Shown here: piece by piece, positions 26,463 to 30,558 of the stretch
Layout of the letters: each line of letters starts with the position of its first letter
How positions within the stretch are numbered: the stretch's first letter is position 1
Source of the DNA: Clostridia bacterium
Lineage (GTDB): Bacteria > Bacillota > Clostridia > Oscillospirales > Ruminococcaceae
DNA length: 30,558 nt
NCBI GenBank assembly: GCA_026001145.1
Contig: BNZN01000007.1
Coordinates: 1-30,558, forward strand
Reading direction: 5' to 3'
Program-made: the position numbers and the translations under genes
Notes under the pieces: generated by a model
The model's input: the letters and a program-made list of their open reading frames with translations, nothing else
Databases searched by the model: none
What the model was told of the DNA's origin: nothing

Positions 26463-27712
26463 TCACCTTTTTCGATGACAGATCATGCTCCAGCACCGCG
26501 GCGGCCAGTCGTTCGGGTTTGAGAAAGAGGGAATCCAGCCGGGCCGGCCGATCAAGAAGCCTTCTGTCGCTTGCATGTACGACGGCCCCTGAAGCGCAAA
26601 GAACGTGTCCGCAAAGTTCGTGTGGTCGGCGGGGTTTGTCTCCGCCGGCCTACGTACCGTGCGAAGCAACGTGATAAGAGAGGCGGATCCTCGTTCGTGA
26701 AGGGGACCAGCGATTTTGCTGGCGCGCGTTGTCAACACAATTGGCGATTTGCACAATGGCCACAAAAGTTCGTGGCAGAGTCCGGGGTCCGTAGACAGAA
26801 AGCGGTCAAGCGCGACGGCTCCAGCCCAAAATGGGGGCGGCTCAACGTTGCGCCAAAACGGGCCGCGCTCCGGGTCCAAGTAGGCCTCCACGCCAGAGTC
26901 TTCCACGCTTTTCAGGGATATCGGCTCCGAGCGCAAGAGAGCAGGTGTATCAGTCGGCAACAAAACAACGCGCACGCCGCTCGGAAGCAACGCTGCCACC
27001 TCGTGGAGACGTTGCCCGAAGGCAACCTGCATTGAGCGGTGCGCTTTCCACAAAAATGTTTGAAGGCAAATTCCAAAAATATTACGAACGTTTGATGCGT
27101 TTTTTGCTTGGGCCACTAATCTGCTAATTGCATCACGGTTCATGCCAATAAGACCATTCGGAATTTCGCGTTCGGCATCAGCTTTTATTGGTTTGGGGTC
27201 GCAGAAAACCATCTTTATTATGGGAACCCTTTCTTGCGTTGTCACTTGCCTTCGATCTGATGGAATTTGTTGATAAAAAACGGGCTCTTTGAACTCTGGT
27301 ATTGTCCACGGGTACGCTTTTTGCGCCGCCCGATACGTTTTTTGCGCTGCATCCTTGAGCGATTGATTTTGATGAATGACACTCAAAAAAAATAGCGGAT
27401 AACCGATCTTTCCTTCCCATTCAACGCTAAACGCCACGATTTCTTTGCTCCTGTCATCCTCTTTCATGTCGTTTAATGCTCTAAACCAGTTAAGCGTTTG
27501 CCGATTTTTAAAAAATTGCTTAGGGTCGTTTTCTTCTTTGTTCCCCCACAGGGCATCTGCGAGTGTGTCGGTGCTTATTCCTACACTCTTGGATCTATCT
27601 TCCAGATCGTACACCCCATCGCAGCATAAGAGACTGGCTTGATTCCTGAAAAAACGCTTGCCGCAGCGAGAACAATACATAGGACTTTCTGAAACCTTTT
27701 CTTGTGAGTCAT
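26463..27712 (-). pseudogene. Secreted modular protein (NGLIGMN family), frameshifted after the signal peptide
   Basis: From ATG 27712 the frame reads MTHKKRFQKVLCIVLAAASV, ending KPVSYAA, a signal peptide homologous to its paralogues. It then runs only to a TAG near 27595. A frame offset by one base opens before it and carries the mature protein: VYDLEDRSKSVGISTDTLAD, SKEIVAFSVEWEGKIGYPLF, VPIIKMVFCDPK, the family motif NGLIGMNRDAISRLVAQAKN, NVRNIFGICLQTFLWKAH and so on to a stop at 26463. The switch lies near the GGGG at about 27622-27625, just after the predicted signal cleavage site. Without it the mature part would not be exported. The last about 180 residues are more GC-rich and lose clear similarity; they may be further altered. 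It is convergent with the sortase-SpoIID gene, with only 21 nt between stops. Confidence 0.7.
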
Positions 27713-27876
27713 AATTAAAACACACTCTCCCTCTTTTTCTTCTTTTTCTAAAGTCAAGAACTAAACACATAGCCCTCATGTCTTAACTTGCCGCATAACA
27801 TTTGTACCCGCGGAGCCGATGCCGCTGCGCACAAGACACTTTAGCTATCATACCTTGGCCCGTTTGTGCCGGGGCT

Positions 27877-30537
27877 TTATTTTTTAATACCTAAAAAAGT
27901 TGCAGGCGGCATGGTTGCCTTGCAGAACCTAGACTTACAAGTAAGTTCTGGTGGGGATGATTTAAGAAGCAAGTGAAAACTCTGACCGTCATCCAGAGAT
28001 TTGAGATGGGCTGGGATTGCTTCTTTCGCCTTGCAATTCGGGCAGCAGCAAATGCAACAACAATCAGCGCCCGATTCTTTCCAAAACGACAGCTGAGCAG
28101 TTGGCGAAACCTTAGCGTCAGCGAAAAGCCGCAGCAACCTCATTTTGCCCACGCCAGGCTCCGAAAGAACGCAAGTGTTCTGGTGCTGCACGGCAGTAGC
28201 CTCACGAATATAAACCGGCCAAGAGCATAGCTCTGTGTTGTTATTTCCACGCTGCCAAAAGGCAATCTTCAGTGGTCTTTGGTGTACCCATATAAATGTT
28301 TGTCCGCACATCCCCAACACGGTTTTTATTTTTTTGGGGTCAATTTCGTGGCGAACCAACCTAAAAACTATATCACGATTCAAACCAATAAACCCGTTGA
28401 CACATTGATGTCGGACATCTGTTTGTGGTGCTTTTGTAACCAGCAACACATGCGTTACAGAAATCTTTCCTGGACTTGTCTCGGTTGCGGGAACAGCTGG
28501 CTGGTACCCAACCAAATCGTAGGCGTTATAGGGTAGCTTGCGAAGGCCGCGCAATACAAATTGACTGCATAATCTAGCACTCTCCGTCGCTTCCTGGGTA
28601 TCAGGAACAGCTACTACAAAATTTTTTTTGTAGTCTGGCCAATCTTTACACGTCACGTCAATGGCTCTTGCTTGCAAACCACCATCGTCTCGTTTTTTGT
28701 TCGCTTTTATAACCGCGGCGGCAACTTTTGGATCGTTTGAAAATTCGTCAAGTTCATCTTCACGAGTCTTTTTGTTTTGATTTGGATTATTAAAAAAACT
28801 TTCATATTTCTTTTTCTTTTGATAAAACACCTCAAACGAGGCATAAACATCAACTGCTCGAGAGTTGTCTGGAAATGTGACCCATCGCAGATTCAACTCA
28901 GAAGCGTCCTCAGCATTTGGTGTGTTATCAACGCTTTTTGTGGTTTTGCGCATAACCGCATGTGTTATGGGAACACTTTTTGTAGCGCCGGTGGAATTCG
29001 TGAGAATCGGATACGGCTTTTGCAGCTTGACGTTGTTGTAGGCGCCCAGGCGGTCCCTCTCGCTTTTTGTGGCTTTGCACGCGCCGTCGCGGTCACTGTC
29101 ACTGACATTGACGCACGCCAACAGAGTTGCGTGGTAACTCGGATCACCCTCACGAGAGACTTCAAAAAGCCTTGCTTGTTTGGTCGCAGCGTCAGCAGTG
29201 CCCTCATTCTTTTTTATGACTTTCGCGATCATTTGCGTATTTTTATAAATTTCTTGGGGCTTATCTTTTTCTTGGTTAGCCTGCTCGGCAACCGACATGT
29301 CTAGCTCAATTGCCCAAGATTTATCTGCAAGTTTCACCCAGTTCAGTTTCATGTCGCCGTCTTGCTCTGCCTTCGCTGGGTTGTTGCCACTTTCTGCGCC
29401 TTTATTTTTTGAATCTTTGTAACTCAGCACGTGGATTACGGGAATATTTTCTGGCACCCCAGCGTTTGTCGTGAGAACAGCGCCTGGTCTGATAATTTTC
29501 CAGCGATTGTCCCCTTTTTTGCGCACCAACAGGCTTTTTTCACGCAACATGACAGGGCGGGCGCTTTCAGAGGCAGAAACGGTGACGCCAACATAAACCA
29601 GGAAAGCTTTGTGGTAGGCGGGATCATCAGCGCATGTGAGTTCAAAAATCCTCGCCTGCCGTTCACTAACGCCGCTGACATCTTTGTTTCGCCGTATAAA
29701 TTCCGCGCGGACCGCTGGATCTTTTAGCGCAGAAAGTTTCCCTTCTGCCATCCAAAAGCCTTTATCCAGCCCGCTTTCGATTTTGTGCCACTTTTCCGCG
29801 CGCGCATGAGGAACCAGCATGCTCCTCCGCGTAAATGTCTCTTGTCCAATCCCACATATAGCACGAATGCTTGAATTGTCCCTAACTAATGGACCTAATT
29901 TGCTGATCACATCACCATTCATGCCAAGAAGGCCATTGTTGATCTCATATTCAGCACCAACTTTTATTGAATCATTTTTAGCACTTGAGACTTTGCGGCC
30001 TGCATCTACACTTTTGGGGTCTTTGGCAAAAATTACCCGCGCAATAGGGACTTCTCCGTTGAGTGCAGTGCCCCTGAGTGCAGCCGCCGACAGATCAACA
30101 GTCCATTTTGTGTACCCCTTTAGCGCAAACTGTTCTATTTCTCGGTGGCACACGCTTTTTACCAACTCATCACGGGCTGTAGGTCTCGCAAAAACACCTA
30201 ATAGAAATTTGGATGGTGCAGAATCATCTGGCGAAATTACCTCGAAAATTACTGCTTCATACCTTGAGTTAAGTCTAATTTTGTTTTTGCTTGCGATCAT
30301 ATCAAGTACTTTTTCATTGTTAAAAACAACAGCATTGCGGGGTTGCTCTGGATTTAGTAGGTCAAATTCATCTGCGTCTAGCTCAAGACCCCACGCACAA
30401 TGTAGTGAGCCATCATCTGTAAGTGCATAGCGGAACCATTTTCAGATTGCATGAGAAACGGGTGTGATCATTGAGAAAACACTTGCTGCAGCGAGAATCA
30501 TACATAGGACTTTCTGAAATTTTTTCTTGAAATTCAT
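27877..30537 (-). pseudogene. Large secreted modular protein (NGLLGMN family) with an in-frame TGA after the signal peptide
   Basis: From ATG 30537 with GAAAGGAAG upstream: MNFKKKFQKVLCMILAAAS, ending TPVSHAI, then TGA (30444-30442), then the same frame stays open for 854 codons to TAA at 27877. It has two copies of the family motif, NNGLLGMNGDVISKLG (with ICGIGQETF) and NGFIGLNRDIVFRLV (with VLGMCGQTFIW). Between them lie three or more repeats of a strand-rich unit: RQARIFELTCADDPAYHKAF, KQARLFEVSREGDPSYHATL, LQARAIDVTCKDWPDYKKNF, each followed by VPVIHVLSYK or VPITHAVMRK or ISVTHVLLVT. A Cys cluster, GADCCCICCCPNCKAK, is near the C-terminus. A single base change creates the stop. The frame shows no other damage, so the stop is recent or read through. 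Function unknown. Confidence 0.72.
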
Positions 30538-30558
30538 AAAACATCTTCCTTTCAAAAT

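Noticed and set aside
26571..27127. Plus-strand open frames of 98 and 154 codons
   Set aside because: They are antisense to the secreted pseudogene, consist of Arg-rich low-complexity sequence, and arise from the GC-rich composition.
30442..30444. TGA recoded as an amino acid in this organism
   Set aside because: yqeK, the DUF2953 gene, secF and ylxR all end in TGA at the expected protein ends, so TGA is a working stop.

Overview
The window comes from a low-GC, Gram-positive-like bacterium, most likely a Bacillota (Clostridia-like) lineage. The evidence is the AGGAGG-type ribosome binding sites, several TTG starts, the gene order nusA-ylxR-ylxQ-infB, YqeK, a DUF2953 protein, a class B sortase, a SpoIID domain and a BspA-type leucine-rich repeat protein. 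TGA works as an ordinary stop here: yqeK, the DUF2953 gene, secF and ylxR all end in TGA.

Layout. (1) Bases 1-3353, minus strand: secD, a drastically shortened secF, a DUF2953 membrane protein, yqeK, tRNA-Arg(CCT) and the first 17 codons of an unidentified gene. (2) 3475-4481, plus strand: tRNA-Thr(TGT), tRNA-Tyr(GTA) and a small lipoprotein gene with its own promoter and terminator. (3) 4509-6331, minus strand: rpsB-tsf behind a good promoter and a roughly 120-nt leader. (4) 6446-8628: a family-6 uracil/hypoxanthine-DNA glycosylase gene, two VOC (glyoxalase-fold) genes with frame damage, and tRNA-Leu(CAA). (5) 8756-11741: a short secreted protein of the window's special family, running into an ISL3-family transposase, followed by a decayed second IS with 23-bp inverted repeats. 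(6) 11794-15487: tandem promoters, tRNA-Ala(TGC), 23S and 5S rRNA, terminator and tRNA-Lys(CTT). No 16S gene is present, so 23S-5S is transcribed separately from 16S. (7) 15494-18240: a hypothetical protein, a frameshifted LRR surface protein, tRNA-Asn(GTT), initiator tRNA-Met(CAT) and two copies of a hairpin-rich repeat. (8) 18240-19975, minus strand: a frameshifted secreted protein. (9) 20167-26441, plus strand: nusA behind a leader attenuator and without rimP, a third copy of the repeat, ylxR, ylxQ, infB, and a large sortase B-SpoIID fusion. (10) 26463-30537, minus strand: two further secreted paralogues, one frameshifted and one with an in-frame TGA just after its signal peptide.

Three things stand out. 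First, a lineage-specific family of secreted modular proteins shares a signal peptide (core FQKVLC), a module with the signature NG(L/F)(L/I)G(M/L)N, and, for two members, a near-identical promoter plus a 16-bp palindrome centred on TGATCA. Second, a dispersed repeat has hairpin stems that differ between copies by compensating changes, so structure is conserved rather than sequence. Third, a single protein joins a class B sortase to a SpoIID-type peptidoglycan-processing domain directly downstream of infB. The core genes are intact while the accessory surface genes are repeatedly broken, which fits ongoing decay, or on/off variation, of surface functions in a host-associated organism. All functional statements rest on motif recognition by eye; no database search was possible.
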